NCBI GenBank assembly: GCA_027886175.1
Contig: JAJNNQ010000075.1
Span: forward strand, 80,269,001-80,333,000
DNA from: Phylloscopus collybita
Taxonomy: Eukaryota; Chordata; Aves; Passeriformes; Phylloscopidae
Reading direction: 5' to 3'
Length of the DNA: 64,000 bases
Within the stretch, counting starts at the first letter, position 1. Every line of letters starts with the position of its first letter. The notes below the pieces were generated by a model. That model had not been told where the DNA came from. It searched no databases and worked only from the letters and a program-made list of their open reading frames with translations. A program made the translations under genes and the position numbers. This document shows, one piece after another, positions 25,277 through 36,892 of the stretch.

Positions 25277-27944
25277 AGTGCCTGTCATAGTGGTGAAGAT
25301 GCTGACCATTGAAATTAGGACCACTTCTGGTTTCCTGTTTCAACCCAAATCCAACATTTTCATACTGAACTCTATTTTATACCTATATTTTAGACAAAAT
25401 CTATTTCTCTGAATAAATCAGAAGAACCAAAATGCTGTATGACTTTGTTTCTTCTTAATACTTCTGCATTCAGCAGGAGGGCCAGGTAATTATAATGGGG
25501 AACACTGAAAAGGCAGAACCAAAGACACCAGATGTCCCTTAATTCTGCAGTTTTCTTGGCAGGAGACATTATTTCTGGCACATGTGAAAGTATTTTCCTA
25601 CAGTTTAAAGAGCTATAAACCCTTCATTTTGCTTTTGTTGACTAAAAATGAACATCTGGAAAACAAAAGATGACAAAAATCTTGCTTTCAAGATAGCTTG
25701 AAAGTTAATGTATGAAAAGCATTACTTTTATGACCTATTTATAAAGCTAGAAAAGACTGTAGAGAAGTGAGCTCAAACTGCAAGCAGAGAGCACCACTGA
25801 TAAAGAAAGCTGAAAAAAAAGGCATGCCAAGTACTTTTACCTTCATGTCACACATGACAGTCTTGAAGAATAATTGCTTGGACACTCTGGCTGTTCCAAA
25901 ATTACTTGCTCTAAACTTTCAGTGCATCTCTTGAGTGAAGTAAGTGTCATTCTAGCCCTGATTAATTTTATGGATTGAGGGGATCTAATTGATTATATAG
26001 GGACCATATTGATTTGTCTGCTGACGCGGGTAATGATTTTTATTGTGTCTTCTTATGCTAACTACTTTTGACTAATTGGGCATCACTTCAGTGGGACTGG
26101 TGAAGTACTTCATTTACTGTTGTATTTCAACTAAATATTTTAGCTTCCCCTTTCTCTAAATTTTAGCAGATGAAGGTAAGACCTCTAAAAAATGGGGAAG
26201 TTCAATAAAGTAAGCCATTTAAGAGGAGTAGCTAACTGAATGGGCATGTAAACATCACAATGATTTGCAAACCAAAGCAAAAATAAAATCATAGTTCTAA
26301 ATAAAGCAGGAAAAGCAAAAAGTTAAAGAAACAGCCTAAAAGCATTATGAATTTTGTGAAAAATATATATATAGATATAAAGACTTTGGAGAAATTGACA
26401 GTGATGATCAGTTTTGCTATCTGGATTTCCATCTGCATCAGATGAAATAGAATACACATTTTTGGTTCCATAACCCAAGACACTATCTTGCCATGTTTTC
26501 CCCTTCAGCTTCTCACTGTGTTACAAGGATGGAGATATAGAGAATGAGCTGGTTATTGTAGACAAGGAGTATGCCCTGTCTTTCCTGCTCCTGCAGTTTA
26601 GTGTGGATTAGAAAATTGTTACTTGTGTCTGCACAATGCTCTATGAAGAACCATGAGTCTTCTCTAAGAACAACTTTAAAAGCACTTGTTTCAGTTCAGG
26701 CACTGAAGCATCCTGAAGAAATGCTAAAAACCTCAATCTTTTTTCCCAAAGTGAAGTTTTTCTCTCAAAGCTTTTTCTGATCTTTGCTAATGCCTCTTCC
26801 CAGCTGCCATGACAGTTCCTAAAATTCAGTACTTTTTTTTATGTAGGTCCATCCAGATGCTGTCCAGAAGAAGCTCAACTTTCAACCACTAATGCACAAT
26901 TGCATTCTTCCTTCCTGCTCTTTGGCAGCTGTCTGCATTTTTATTCATTATCCAAGACATCAATGTGTTTTATCTCCCTATATTGTATTATATCACATTA
27001 TTTATAATTCACCCACATTTCAGGCAAAAAACGTCTCAAGTTTCAGATCTTACTGACAACCAAACAAGACACAAGGATTCACTAGGAATTCATTAGGCAG
27101 GTTATATGTTTAGATTTTTCTATTGATGTAACTATGAAAGATGAGAGCTACAATATTTGTGCAGTTTCCCTTATTTATTTTACTTTATTTCTATAAATAC
27201 ACTTTGGATATGTTTTGTAAGATTTAACACATGTGGTACATATGTTATACGTGCATTTAGGCTGCTAAGCAGAATTTATGGCAAAATTGTCTACCAAATA
27301 CAGTAATATGATAAGAATATTTACAGTAGCAGAAGACGCCTTTACAATTATGTGCATAGTTATTATTGTTAACTTGATCTGGATGCCCTGAGATTGTAAT
27401 TACCATAATACATTATTTATTTTTTTGTTACTGAACTTCGAATAGATAACTTTACCACTTTTTACACCATTTTATTTGTCCATTTTTTTTTATTACTTTG
27501 CTACTCTTTATTGCTATTGCCATCATGCAAATAACTTGCATTGCAAGTATCTTCATTATCAGTGAAAATTGCAAGGAAACAATTTCCAAAAAACCCATAA
27601 TCATAAACTTCCCTTCCTCACTTAGAAGACTATATATATGCTGAAGCAAAAAATACCCAAGGCAAATTGGTCAACTTTTCATCAACTTTGCCAGGATAAT
27701 CCAGCAACCTGTGGTTATATTCCATGCCATGTCAAAGAGAGAATTAATAGTAATCTGATTCCATCCCTCTTAGGTATTATTTTTCTCAGATTCACAAGCC
27801 TACTGTAATATGTATGCTGCCTTTAAACATTTTAAATGTCTGTTCACATAATTAAGCAAAGATCTGGCAATGTCTGTGCTTCTTAGTAGAAAAACAGCAA
27901 TAATTTATGAGAAAAAAAAAAAGCTCATTTCAGAGAGTGGTAAA
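25277..27944. other. Unique AT-rich DNA, no gene recognised
   Basis: No repeat family is recognised. It contains a short (AT)n patch at about 26361-26372. Open frames are at most about 69 codons. Nothing further is seen. Confidence 0.5.
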
Positions 27945-29035
27945 GAACCTGATAGCCTTGCAAATGACTGGTTTGGTGGATGCATGGAGAGCAGTAGGTG
28001 TTGATTATATTGACTGTAGTACAGCTTTTAAAAATATTTCTCTATAACATCCTCACTAATAAAGTGATGGATTGCAGATCATGTGAAAAGATGGAGTGAA
28101 AGCTGACAGAACCGCTGCTGCCAGAGGGTTGTGATCAGTAGCATGAAGACATTAACAGCAAACCCCAGGAAATGATAGCAAAGCTGATTTAGTTTATCAA
28201 CTTCCCTTATGATCTAGGACATGGGACTCAGTCTATCCTCAGCAAGGTGATACAAAACTGGAGGGAAAAGTTGATAAAACAGATGGGTGCACCATCACTC
28301 AGAGAGACCTCTGCAGATTGAAGAAATGGGCCAACAGAAATCAAGTTCAAGAAACAGAACTTCAGACTCCTGCATCTGGAGAACATAGAGACACAGAGGT
28401 AGCAGGGCAAGTGTCATCCACCCAGAAATCATGTTTCCAGAGAAGAATCTAGGGCCCTGCTAGACACATGAGTTGAACAATGTGCCTTTGCAGCAAAGAA
28501 GGACAAAAACAGCATCAGCTGTATTAGGAAGACCCCTGCCAGCAAGTCGAGGGAGGTGATCCTTCCCCACTGCTCAGCTCTGCTGACACTATTGGAGCAC
28601 TGTTTACAGGGCTGTGCTCCCAGGTATAAGACAACTGGACATACTGGAGCAGTATGCAGTATGCAGTGCAAAGCTGCAAAAAATCATGAAGGGACTGAGG
28701 CATCTGACACATGAGGACACAGAGCACTGTTCAGTCTGTAGAAGGGAAAGTTCAAGAAGATCTTTTCAATGTCTATAAATGTCTGAGAGGGAGAGTAGAG
28801 AAAACAGTGTCATACTTCTCAGGAGTGCCTAGAGAGTAGTCAAAAAGGAATGGGCAAAAAATGAAATACAAGAAATTGCATTTAAACATAGGAAGAAGCT
28901 TTTTAATCACTTGGGGATATTCAAAACCCAACTGTCAACGCTGGTCAACTTGTTGTAGTACAGAGAGAACAAGCAGGGTTATTGAACTAAAAAAAATCTC
29001 AAGAACTCCCATTAAACATTATTCAGTTTATGACC
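27945..29035 (+). mobile_element. CR1 LINE, longer degenerate copy, plus strand
   Basis: About 1.1 kb of diverged CR1. It covers the C-terminal part of the reverse-transcriptase ORF2 region (for example the blocks around GAGAGCAGTAGGTGTTGA, ATAACATCCTCA and AGGGTTGTGATCAGTAGC) and then the 3' untranslated region. Numerous stops and indels mean it encodes nothing. Near 28911 an internal deletion removes the GGAACAGGCTGCCC core, so the sequence jumps to GGGATATTCAAAACCCAACTG. The terminal repeat is decayed. Divergence is clearly higher than in the 24896 and 32278 copies, so it is an older insertion. Confidence 0.9.
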
Positions 29036-30810
29036 TTACAGAAACAAAATTTAATTCATAATTGAGAGTATTTACCTAACATCTCTAGCCTCTAGTAGAA
29101 AACAGATTCAGTGTCCCATATCTCAACAGGTGGGCAAATTGTACCTGTATTTGTAGACACTGAAGTGATCAGATGTTGGCCTCTGACTTGCATTAGAGAT
29201 TAAATGCCCTAAGATTCAGGCCAAAGTAAAAGGCTTCTAGGATCCACATGCCTTTAATGCTTCTAGGATCCACATGCCTTTAATGCTGACTACATTTCCT
29301 AATGTGTATCTGGCTAAAATGCAATGATACGAAAAGCATACAGTTGAATTTTAGCACATCAGAAATATGTCACTCACTTTATTCTGGTACCTAGAAATCC
29401 TCCTGACTGCTATTAATTTTAATATCTAAGTGAAATAGTCAATTTTCTGTCTCCTGCTATTTGTTCCTTTTGCATTTTCTTTTGCAACTTTGCAACAGAC
29501 TTTCACGAACAAAACCACACATGACAAAAGAAGAAAATAAATATAAACTTACATAATTGATCCATTGTTACACATCAGCACTAAAGCACACATTGAATGA
29601 AGTTGTGAATTTCAAAAGAGTTTCAGTATTTTAATTTCCTAGAAGAATTTTCCCCTCTTTATCAATTTCTTAAATCTTAGATTGTGGGACATATAAAAAT
29701 GATCAGGGATTTAAAACCTAAAAGCATATTCTATTTATTCCTATGTACAGCATCTGTGTCTGAAGCATACTATAAGTGTTTTGTTAAACCTTTTCTATTT
29801 ACATAACTCAAAAAAAGCTGGGAAAGCTAACTTTGTGTCTTCCATAATTTTGCTTCTCTGGAACAGTCCAAGCATTTAATATAATTTGAAATTCTTTGAA
29901 AAGTAGAAGGAAAAAGAACAGACTTTATAGTGTTTAAAGCAACAAGAGTGTTCCTCCTTTATCTTCCTAATGGGATCATGCAATGATGTCAACTTTTCTC
30001 CTGTTTGAGCACCTGTTTTGCATTCCACTAACTAAAAGGCTTCTTTCTTAAGCTACTCATACACAATTACCAGTGTGCAAATTTCACTAATATTTTGTAT
30101 TTTTACAGATAGCAGCCACAACAATTTTTCTGTCTTTTTTTTTTTTTTTAAGCCACAATCTCTTCAGTGCAGCATGGTCAGTGTTGAATACTGTACCTCC
30201 AAAAAGAGAATATTTTACATATTGTCTGGTATCTCAAAACTGATGCAAGTAAATGGAAAGTGGGAGAAAGGGACAGAACATTCTACTGTGCATATTTTAC
30301 TGTGCATTTTTTTATTCTTTCTAAGGTTTTGCTATTTAATTATTCGCTCTGTCTCCAAGACCTGTCAGCTTAGATTCATTACAGTAAAGATATCCAATTG
30401 AAAGGTTGTGTGTATAAAGGTCTAAATAGAAATGTTTTAAACAGTTTTAAAAGAATTACGTAAACATATTCTGACAAAAAAATCCTAAGAAAATACATAA
30501 GTTTTTTATGTATTAGAGTGTTTAGTTCACACACTTCGAAAAAGATGGAACTCAGTTGAGACTTTTCAATTTTTAAGGAATATGAGTTTCTCAAAATGAA
30601 TCTTAATGAAAATTTTATACTCTACTATGACCTCTGCATCCATTTATCCTGAACATATATTATTCACTTACTGTGGATCTTTTTCAAATATGTCCCACTT
30701 TATTAATTAGCCCAGTATATCATCCATAAAATAAACTACTCAGTATTGTAAGGCCATTATCCACAAAAATAAAACACACAACAATATATTTCATAATTTT
30801 CAGGCAGAGT
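29036..30810. other. Unique AT-rich DNA with a perfect 26-bp duplication
   Basis: No gene or repeat family is recognised. A perfect tandem duplication at 29233-29284 is listed separately. A T-run lies near 30135-30150. A plus-strand frame of 108 codons (30075-30401) is low-complexity-rich in Phe/Cys and not convincing. Confidence 0.5.
29233..29284. repeat. Perfect tandem duplication, 2 x 26 bp
   Basis: Two identical 26-base units, each starting GCTTCTAGGATCC and ending CTTTAAT, directly abutting, followed by a further GCT. Complete identity indicates a recent event. The flanks are unremarkable, with no TSD-bearing insertion. Confidence 0.9.
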
Positions 30811-30875
30811 ATTTTATTTTATTTTATTTTATTTTATTTTATTTTATTTTATTTTATTTTATTTTATTTTATTTT
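30811..30875. repeat. (ATTTT)13 microsatellite
   Basis: Thirteen perfect ATTTT units, flanked on the right by further T/A-rich sequence. Pentanucleotide purity suggests recent expansion and likely polymorphism. Confidence 0.97.
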
Positions 30876-31499
30876 TAATATTTTTAAGCCTAATAGTTCA
30901 GCCAAGATTACTTTTTAAGTTTTGTCTGGGATTCACATGAAAAAAATTTTAGATGTCAGAACTACATTAAAGTACTTTCAAAGCATTAAAACTTTTTCAC
31001 TGTCTCATTAAAGTTAAAATGTTTTTAATGGCCATAAAATTGTTTCTCAGAATAGGAATGTAGGATTTAAATTTCGATTTTTCCATAGTCTTCATCAAGG
31101 TATATTATGACCCTGTGTCACTCATATTCTTCTGTATAAATTATTGATATTGCGTGTGTGTGTGTGTGTATATAGAATGGATGCAGTATTTTAAAGCTTT
31201 AATGAATGAACCTTTATAACATCACTGTAATGCAGCAATTGGAATGACTCATTATGTATATTAGTTTATAAAAAATGCAAAGACCTGAAAGGAATTTTTG
31301 AAGGTTATGAAATACTACATTGAAACAGAGTGAGATTAGACTTGAATTTCCTTTGTCTTCACATCTACGTGAAAGCACAGAACCATGACTTATTTATTTG
31401 TATTGGTGCCTGGGGTTTCCAGACATGAATGAAGACCATACTCTGTCAGGTAATAATCAAACACAGACCTGCTCCTCACCTCACTCATGGAATGAAGTG
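30876..31499. other. Unique AT-rich DNA
   Basis: Contains a short (GT)8 run at 31154-31169 followed by TATATA. No gene or transposable element is recognised until the CR1 nest begins near 31500. Confidence 0.55.
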
Positions 31500-32280
31500 G
31501 AATAGGATAGAATAGAATTTGATTTTGAATTTGAATTTGAATATTTTGTTTGGAAAGAATCTTCTATGGTCAACTAGGCCAACTGCTTGACCACTTCAGG
31601 ACTGAACAAAAATTAAAGGATATTGCTAAGGGCATTGGTCATCTCTCTCTAGGAAGCCTGTTCCAGTGCTCAACCCCTCTCTTCATATAAGAAGTGCTTC
31701 TCAATGTTCAGTTTAAACATCTCCTGGGATAGCTTTGAGTGACCATATGTCCAATTGCTGGATACCAGGGAGAGGAGCTCAGCACCTCCTTCACAGCTCC
31801 TCATAAGACATTGATTCCAGCTCTTTTACCAGCATCTTTGCCCTCCTCTGGAGGTATTCAAGGACTTACACACTCTTTTTAAAACTGGGGGGGCCTGGAA
31901 CAGCACACAGTACTCAAGGTGAGGCCACACGAAGACTGAATACAGTGGGATAATCACTTCTTTTCAGCATCAGCCTGGGTGATGATGCTGTGTTCGATGC
32001 ACTGACACTCCAGGACTGACACAAAATGTTTGAGCTCTGGACCAGCAGGGCACAAACTGCTGACTCTCACTGAGCTTCTGTCAACCAGCACCTCCAGGTC
32101 CCTTTCTGCAGTAGCTGCTCTCCAGCCACTGTTCTCCTCATTTATATTTTTCTCCAGCATTACTTCATCACAGGTGAAGAATCTGGCATTTGGACTTGTT
32201 ACATTTCATCCTGTTCCTCATAGCTCGATGCTCCAATCTACCAAGGTCCCTCTGCAAGGCCTCCAGCCTCCCATTAGCAG
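31500..32280 (-). mobile_element. CR1 LINE, minus strand, 3' half (outer copy, part 1)
   Basis: Read on the minus strand, this is the 3' portion of a CR1 element. Its terminal repeat has degenerated into TTTGAA/ATAGAA units (31500-31545), followed inward by the CAGGAAGCCTGTTCC core and the block complementary to CCTCACCTTGAGTACTG. It breaks off at about 32280, inside the conserved block that normally reads GGTGTCATC on this strand, where a plus-strand CR1 takes over. Its continuation reappears at 33288. It is clearly more diverged than the inserted copy, consistent with being the older target. Confidence 0.88.
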
Positions 32281-32679
32281 ATGACACCAAGTTGGGTGTG
32301 AGGTTGATCTACTGGAGGATAGGAAGGCTATGCAGAGGGACCTGGACAGGCTGGATAGAGGGGCCAAGGTCAACAATATGAGATTTAACAAGACCGGGTG
32401 CTGGGTCCTTCACTTAGGCTACAAGAATCTCATGCAGCACTACAGGCTGAGGACAGAGTGGCTGGAAAGTGGCCAGGTGCAAGGGACCTGAGGGTGCTGA
32501 TTTACAGCAGGCTGACCATGAGCCGACAGTGTGCCCACGTGGCTAAAAAGGCCATTGGCAGCCTGGTCTGCATTGGGAATAGTGTGGCCAGCAGGACTGG
32601 GAAAGTGATTCCTCCCCTGTACTCAGCACAGATGAGGCCTCACCTTGAGTCCAGTTCTGGGCCCCTCAATTTAGGAAGG
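32278..32679 (+). mobile_element. CR1 LINE, plus strand, nested copy, part 1
   Basis: Starts abruptly at CAGATGACACCAAGTTGGG, a conserved point in the CR1 reverse-transcriptase C-terminal region, and proceeds through GGACCTGGACAGGCTGGAT, the GTGTGCCCACGTGGC block and the GATGAGGCCTCACCTTGAG block. It is well preserved compared with the surrounding minus-strand CR1. It is interrupted at 32680 by a non-CR1 segment and resumes at 32895. The 5' truncation point lies within about 30 bases of the equivalent position at which it inserted into the older CR1. Confidence 0.92.
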
Positions 32680-32894
32680 TGTTAGGGTCCAGTTTTTGAA
32701 TTTATTAGAAATGCCTGTGACTGAATTAAGGTACAAATGAAGGTACAAGGTACTATATGCCAAAGTCAATAGTATGGATTTTATTTGATAAGAAATATGA
32801 GAGAGAGAGAGAGAGAGAGATGAAGAAGGAAGAGAAAGAACTAGAAAGAGGTAAGGGGGGACAAAAAGGTAGTATCACCACTCTGTGGATCCCA
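32680..32894. mobile_element. Non-CR1 insert with (GA)n, possibly an LTR remnant
   Basis: About 215 bases that begin TGTTAGGG and end ATCCCACA, giving TG...CA termini, and interrupt a plus-strand CR1. They contain a perfect (GA)11 run at 32799-32820 within a longer purine-rich stretch. The CR1 on either side is not exactly contiguous: by comparison with other copies about 75 bases of CR1 appear to be missing, so either the insertion was accompanied by a deletion or the segment replaced that stretch. The termini suggest an LTR fragment, but I cannot assign a family. Confidence in the boundaries is better than in the identity. Confidence 0.5.
32799..32820. repeat. (GA)11 microsatellite
   Basis: Eleven perfect GA units inside the insert that splits the nested CR1, in a longer GA/AAG-rich purine tract extending to about 32865. 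Confidence 0.95.
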
Positions 32895-33287
32895 CAAGTC
32901 CTATGAGGAGCTGAGGGTGTTTAGCCTGGAGAACAAGAGGCTCAGGAGAGACTTTATCACTCTGTACAGCAGTTTGAAAGAAGGCTGTAGCCAGGTGGGG
33001 TCAGTCTCTTCTCCCAGGTAACCAGTGAGGACTCAAGAGGACACAGTCTTCAGCTGTGGCAAGGGACGTTTAGGTTGGGCATTAGGATGAAATTCTTCTC
33101 AGAAAGGGTGATTGGTCATTGGAATGGGCTGCCAGGGAGGTGGTGGACACCATGCCTGGAGGTGTTTAAGAAAAGACTGGATGTGGCACTTAGTGCCATG
33201 GTCTATTTGACAAGGTGTTGTCAGATGACAGGTGGGACTTGAAGATCTCAAAGGTCTTTTCCAACCTAATTGATTCTGTGATTCTGT
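32895..33287 (+). mobile_element. CR1 LINE, plus strand, nested copy, part 2
   Basis: Resumes at CAAGTCCTATGAGGAGCTG and continues through the GGAGAACAAGAGGCTCAGG block, GGAATGGGCTGCCAGGGAGG and GGTCTTTTCCAACCTAATTG. It ends in TGATTCTGTGATTCTGT, an intact CR1 3' terminus with two copies of the 8-base repeat. Together with part 1 it is about 800 bases of 5'-truncated CR1. It is non-coding. Confidence 0.95.
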
Positions 33288-33925
33288 CTCACAAGACAAT
33301 CAAAAGCACACACACATGCCCCTCCCCCCGTTGGTTATCATAAGGAAACTTGCTAGTTGTACACTCAACTCCTGCATCCAGATCACTGATAAACAGATTG
33401 AACAGGACTGGCCCAGAAACTGCACCCTGAGAAACATCTCTGGTGACCGGTCACCAGACAGATGTAGCTTCAATCACTGCAGCCCATTGAGCTCCGTCCT
33501 TCAGACAGTTCTTCACCCAGAGCATCCTGAACTCTCAACCTTCCTAATTCCTTACAGGCAAAACACCTACAAACATTACTTCCCCTTCATCCAGCAGGTG
33601 AGTGATGTAGATAATAAATGTATGTCAAATTATTTAAAGAAGACTCTCCCTTTATGAAGTCATATTCTCCTCCATAATTTTTCCAGGAAGTCAGGTTAAA
33701 TTTATGGGTTCATAATTCACTGAGTCATCCTTCATACCCTGAGATTGGAATAACATTGACCAGCTTCCAGTCAGCAAGGAACCGAAAGAGGGTTCTCCTC
33801 AAACTCCCAAGACACTTGGCAGATGATCAGTGTCCTGCCATGACATTTGCCAGCTCTTTCAGAACTCTGTGATGAATCCCATGTGAACTTTCAGCCTAAA
33901 CAGCTGACATCTTCCATTTTCATTG
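33288..33925 (-). mobile_element. CR1 LINE, minus strand (outer copy, part 2)
   Basis: After the nested copy ends, the older minus-strand CR1 resumes. The stretch around TTGGTTATCATAAGGAAAC corresponds to the conserved block at which part 1 broke off. It then continues into GATCACTGATAAACAG and TGAACAGGACTGGCCC, further 5' in the element, and the reverse-transcriptase-derived part out to about 33925. With part 1 it forms a roughly 1.4-kb CR1 copy split by about 1 kb. Reading frames are broken and no product is expected. Confidence 0.88.
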
Positions 33926-34067
33926 TCCACAAATGAGAAGTATTTTCTTTCTTTTCCTTTTCTTTTTCCTTAAAACAAATATCTAGACAATTATCTTACC
34001 ACAAAAAGCACAACTGGATAGGTTTCACAACTCTATTTCAAGAGCTCAAACACCAAAAAGCACAGAG
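33926..34067. other. Unique spacer
   Basis: T-rich spacer between the CR1 nest and a long T/G tract. Nothing is recognised. Confidence 0.6.
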
Positions 34068-34198
34068 TTTTTTGTTTTGGTTTCGTGTTTTTTTGTTGTT
34101 TTGTTTTTTTTTTTTTTTTTTTTTTTTTTTGTTGTTGTTGTTGTTTTTTTGTTTTTTTGTTTGTTTGTGGTTTTTTTTTTTGTTGGTTTTTTTTTTTC
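34068..34198. repeat. T/G-rich low-complexity tract with T27
   Basis: About 130 bases of almost only T and G, containing a run of about 27 T (34104-34130), (GTT)n at about 34131-34145 and several T(6-11)G blocks. Phe/Val-rich (or Lys/Gln-rich) open frames across it are artefacts. It is complementary in type to the A/C tracts at 17753 and 60635. Confidence 0.95.
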
Positions 34199-36436
34199 TG
34201 TTCTATACTATACCTGTATAGCTCCACAATTGTAGCACCATATGGACAAATACAAAAAAGGCCTGCAACTTTTTATTAGGATATATATGCACAAATAGTA
34301 GTAAATGGTGCAAGAATTTCTATAGTTTTCTGCATAATGAAAAATTTTCTCAGACAATTAAATTTATTATTTGGTTTTAATTCATGTAATAAGTTATGCA
34401 AGTCCTTCAGCTCAAGTATAAGAAAAATACAACGCTATCTATATTGTCTTTGTTTGGTGCATTCTGGGCTTGATGCAAACCATTTGAATGCAAATGAAAA
34501 CTGCTATTTTCCTGGGATTTTGTGGGCAGTGTAAATGATGTATCATTTTGTTCACTGCTTGCTCAAGCTGGAATAGCTTTGGCACACTTTCAAAATTCAT
34601 CCCATAGTGAGTATCATAATGAACTGTTCTACTTCTGTTCAAAGTGCACTCAGTATTAATTTTACTAATTTAAAGTCTCAGACAGGAGATGTTGTAATGG
34701 GAAGGCTCAACAGTCATAAGTGTCATTTTCTATCTCATGCTCCATCTCAAACATTTGTTTTTGCTGGCCATGAACTCATTAACAACTGAATTATCGGAGT
34801 GGGAAAACAATTCTGATTGACTTCAATGATGATGATGCAGCAGCAGTCACCTGTAAAATACTGGCACCTGCACATAGTATTAAAATTTTATCCACCGGAG
34901 ACTGTGCTTACCGAAGTGAAGCGCATTGACATAACATTTGACATTCATGTCACAATGATGACAGTGAAAGAAGACAGAAAGGCAAACAGATTGTATTTAA
35001 CATCTTTCTCCATATGTGGTCAAATATAAAAACATTTTCCATCTATTTAAACTTTTGATTAGGCACAGTTGAGTAGTGTTGCAATCATTTGGCTTTAATT
35101 TCTATTTTTTTTTTTTAATCTGGCTAGACAGAGACAGAAAGATTAGAGAATGATTGAAATTATCTCTGTTCTCAAGGTGCTAAAAGTTCTTACATAATGT
35201 AACATAACAAACCATACCATCTCTCAGAGGTGTCCTTAGATGTGCACTTTCCTGAAAGCAAAAAAATAAGTCCAAGAGGCTGTCTTCTCAATACCCCTCC
35301 TGACTGTTACAGCTCAGCTTCCAGAGTGACACTCGGGAGTCAGCAACTTTCCATTCGAGGATAATGTAGTTTATACAGTCTGCTGAATGCTTTAGTCCCA
35401 AATTAAGGACAATGCAATCTATACTGTGTGGCAAACAATTTATTTTCCACTCTTGAAGATATACAGCACTCTGTTTAACTTCAATTTAAACTTGTTTTCT
35501 CTATATGAGTCCATAAATATAAAGGATAATGCATCTGAAAAGGATCCTTCTTTCTCCAGGATCAGCAAATACAGTGAAATATCAGCTTAGGTGCATTTTT
35601 TTAAATGCAGCTGAGGCCCTGACCATCAAAATTTTGTCACTGAAATTCAAAAAAATCTGAGGGGTCCTGGGAATACTGTTTTATGCTGGTAAAAAAAAAG
35701 GGAAAGTGCCGTGAAAGCTTGTCAAGGCTAAAAGTTAGGGAAATGTCATGTTATTAAAGTACAATAGTTTCAATAGGTTTTTTTTATTTGGTTGGGTTTT
35801 GGTGGACTTTTTGTTTGTTTGTTTGTTTTTCTTTTTTATCTAAAAGCTTTTATTTGCATCTTTTATTTATGACTGTTAAATGACTTATTAATATTGAAGA
35901 CTAATGTAAACCAGAGTATATGGTTCACTTTTTCTGCTAACTGAAGATTTAATTTTTTGAAAGGAAGAAAGAAACACTAATAACAGTTTTTATAGCTCAA
36001 AGTGCTTTGAGATGAAGACAGAATAAGTGAGTTGGAGTGCTTTCCTTCCATAAAAAGAGTTGAAGAACAGATTGTTCAATTATTTGGCCACATATCTTGA
36101 AAACATGTGTCTTCAATATTTATTGACCATAGCTAGTGAAAACATGTAATTATTGAGAACGTCTGTACTTTCACCCTGCAAATGATCTCAAGGTTATATT
36201 TGTTATCATCCTTACATCAAACCTAGAAACACAGGCAGATGAAGCGCAGAGCTTCCTCACACCACAGTAAACAGTTCAGGATATCATTACTAATATGGTG
36301 AGTGTCTGACAATGTTTCTAGTGATGCTCCACAGATATCATACTCTGTTATGTTTGTAGAAACTGTCTCAGTTAAGTCAGTGGAGTGTAAAGCAAGCTAA
36401 ATGTGGGAATAGTCCACATTGCTGATATACACATTT
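34199..36436. other. Unique AT-rich DNA, no gene recognised
   Basis: No transposable element is recognised. T/G-rich patch at about 35785-35835 with (GTTT)n. Open frames are at most about 70 codons. Nothing further is seen. Confidence 0.5.
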
Positions 36437-36892
36437 TGTCTGGTATAGGGTTAATTTTCTTTTGAGAAGTTGATATGATGCTATGTTTTGGATTTGTCAC
36501 CAAAACAGCATTGGTAACAACAGAATGTTTTAAGCATTGCTGAGGAGAGTTTGCACAGAGGCAAGAAGCAAGGACTTTTCTGCTCTTTGTACCACCTCAC
36601 CAGAAAGTGGGCTGGGGGTACACAAGGAGTTGGGTGAGGACTGCTGATCCCGATGGGACAAATGGATATCTCACATCATATGATAATCTCACAGCAATAA
36701 GAGCTGAGGAAAAAAAAAAGAGCAAGCAAGAGAGATAAGGAAGTAGCACTCAGAATTTTGGTGCTTCTCTTCCCAAGTCACCATTAGGCATGATGGAGTA
36801 CTGCTTTGCTAGAGGTGGCTGAACACCTGTCTGCTGATGAGAAGTAGTGAATTGTTTTGTTTTGTTTTGATTACATGTGCAGTTTTTGCTTA
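36437..36892 (+). mobile_element. ERV LTR, plus strand, outer element, 5' part
   Basis: Begins TGTCTGG and shows the avian LTR signature blocks AGGGTTAATTTTCTTT and GCTATGTTTTGGATTT near its start, then GGTGGCTGAACACCTG further in. It runs to TTTTTGCTTA at 36892, where a minus-strand LTR of another family begins. The missing 3' part of this LTR is found at 39190-39328. Rejoined only conceptually, the two parts give an LTR of about 600 bases. This is the oldest layer of a three-level nest. No 5-6 base target duplication is visible around 36437 and 39328. Confidence 0.8.

Noticed and set aside
31954..32685. Frames of 63 to 95 codons across 31954-32685
   Set aside because: All fall in non-coding or broken CR1 sequence.
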